DNA of 31,439 nt from Gamarada debralockiae (lineage: Eukaryota > Ascomycota > Leotiomycetes > Helotiales > Hyphodiscaceae), in assembly GCA_002803225.1 (NCBI GenBank), contig NXFV01000985.1, positions 1 through 31,439 of the forward strand, in the 5' to 3' direction. Under the pieces are notes generated by a model. It did not search any database, was not told where the DNA came from, and saw only the letters and a program-made list of their open reading frames with translations. The position numbers were made by a program, and so were the translations under genes. Below are positions 30,762-31,439 of this stretch, piece after piece (within the stretch, counting starts at the first letter, position 1; each line of letters opens with the position of its first letter).

Positions 30762-31184
30762 GTTAAGTATTGGTCTAGAAATCGATGTAAATTAGTCCAC
30801 CGGTTTTGACAATTTCGATCCGTGAATGAAAGTTGGAAGATGGGAGTTGGGATGAGAATTGGATATTTCAACTTGGCTGGGAACGATCCTACGTTACCGC
30901 TCCACGTGTTAGGCCCTGTTTGGCTGCAATAATAATCCGGTCAGATTACAACAACAATCCCATTTCAAATTATCGTAGCCAAACGCACAGGTACAATTCA
31001 ATAATCTAGATTATTATTTCAATAAGCAGAATACAAAAATCCCACGCTGGTCTATTGAGATTATTAAAAACTAATCCAAATTGAGACTTAAAAGACAGTA
31101 TGTGATATCTTCCACTCTAAGGGTTTCTCTTTTTGAAACCCAGGAGCAATACACGGTTTCTCAAAGCTGAACAAATGCTCAATA
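30762..31184. other. Intergenic with a small imperfect inverted repeat
   Basis: An imperfect pair, GCCCTGTTTGGCTGCAATAA (from 30913) and TTATCGTAGCCAAACGCACA (to 30989), spans about 80 bases and resembles a tiny hAT- or Harbinger-like MITE. It is followed by the perfect palindrome AATAATCTAGATTATT at 31000-31015. No gene seen. Confidence 0.35.
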
Positions 31185-31439
31185 CAGTAAAATCTGGCTA
31201 TAACGAATTCGGATATAACGAATATCTGGCTATAACGATATTTTTTGGGGACTTTTTAAAATTAGGTGGCGTTTTACGCCATATAACGAATCTCTCGCTA
31301 TAACGTAATACGAACAAAATTTTTCAAAATTCGTTATATCCAAATTCATCTTTTTACATCCAAAATGGCTCGAATTAGGAAAACTAATGCTCAAAAGCAT
31401 GCGCTAAGAGCATATTATCAGTCTGCTACCCTTCCTAAA
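31185..31439 (+). mobile_element. Left end of a pogo-family (Tc1/mariner) DNA transposon
   Basis: After a TA (31183-31184) the element begins CAGTAAAATCTGGCTATAAC, a pogo/Tigger-type terminus. Within 155 bases it carries five direct copies of a TATAACG(A) motif (near 31199, 31214, 31231, 31292 and 31309) and one inverted copy (31330-31338), probably transposase-binding sites. An open reading frame starts at 31365. The right half lies beyond the window. Confidence 0.75.
31365..31439 (+). CDS. Pogo-family transposase, N-terminal 25 codons (cut by window end)
   Basis: The ATG at 31365 opens a frame (start MARIRKTNAQKHALRAYYQS) that is intact to the last base. The HALRAYYQS block resembles the opening of the CENP-B/psq helix-turn-helix of fungal pogo and Jerky-like transposases. 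Unlike the relic at 25122-25852 it shows no stop in what is visible. Confidence 0.6.
   Translation, partial: MARIRKTNAQKHALRAYYQSATLPK

Noticed and set aside
1..31439. CRISPR array, bacterial operon or prophage
   Set aside because: No regular spacer-repeat arrays; introns and a eukaryotic gene set show that this is fungal nuclear DNA.

Overview
The window reads as nuclear DNA of a filamentous ascomycete (Pezizomycotina). The protein genes carry short introns of about 33-106 bases with GT..AG ends and CTAAC/CTGAC-type branch sites, and an Arg tRNA carries a small intron. The gene set is fungal: HAK-type K+ transporter, LSM3, GTPBP1-like GTPase, a mitochondrial expression factor, a LURP-one-like protein, and a P450 of the ent-kaurene-oxidase-like type. 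The class (perhaps Leotiomycetes) is a guess. Spliced coordinates were worked out by hand from splice motifs and reading frame.

Layout. 1-5.4 kb: a single-exon metallophosphoesterase (+), a rotted Ty1/copia gag with an LTR-end repeat, then a four-exon LURP-one-related gene (+). 5.4-8.1 kb: gene-poor DNA with a 246-bp TA-flanked MITE and a 50-bp near-perfect palindrome. 8.1-16 kb: conserved genes, namely a complete P450 (-), a mitochondrial ATP13/PPR-like protein (-) divergent from LSM3 (+) over a 209-bp shared promoter, and a GTPBP1-like translational GTPase (+). 17-22 kb: a disordered repeat protein (+), an Arg(TCG) tRNA or tRNA relic, and a complete HAK1-type potassium transporter (-). 22.1-31.4 kb: a poorly conserved, transposon-rich accessory region. 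It holds unassigned coding remnants, a pogo-like DDE transposase relic (-) with five in-frame amber codons as expected from RIP, a three-exon gene (-) with an NLR-type N-terminal helical domain and a C-terminal CxxC..CxxC module, and a small secreted six-cysteine protein (-). The right edge has the left end of another pogo-family transposon, cut by the window border.

The conserved genes are housekeeping functions and do not form one pathway. The P450 stands alone, with no biosynthetic partner in view, so no metabolite cluster is claimed. The most interesting items are in the accessory right third: the NLR-like N-domain/zinc-ribbon protein, the mirror-symmetric cysteine peptide, and the contrast between a RIP-damaged pogo relic and a fresh-looking pogo end. 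The TA-MITE and the tRNA with a disrupted acceptor stem are also worth checking.
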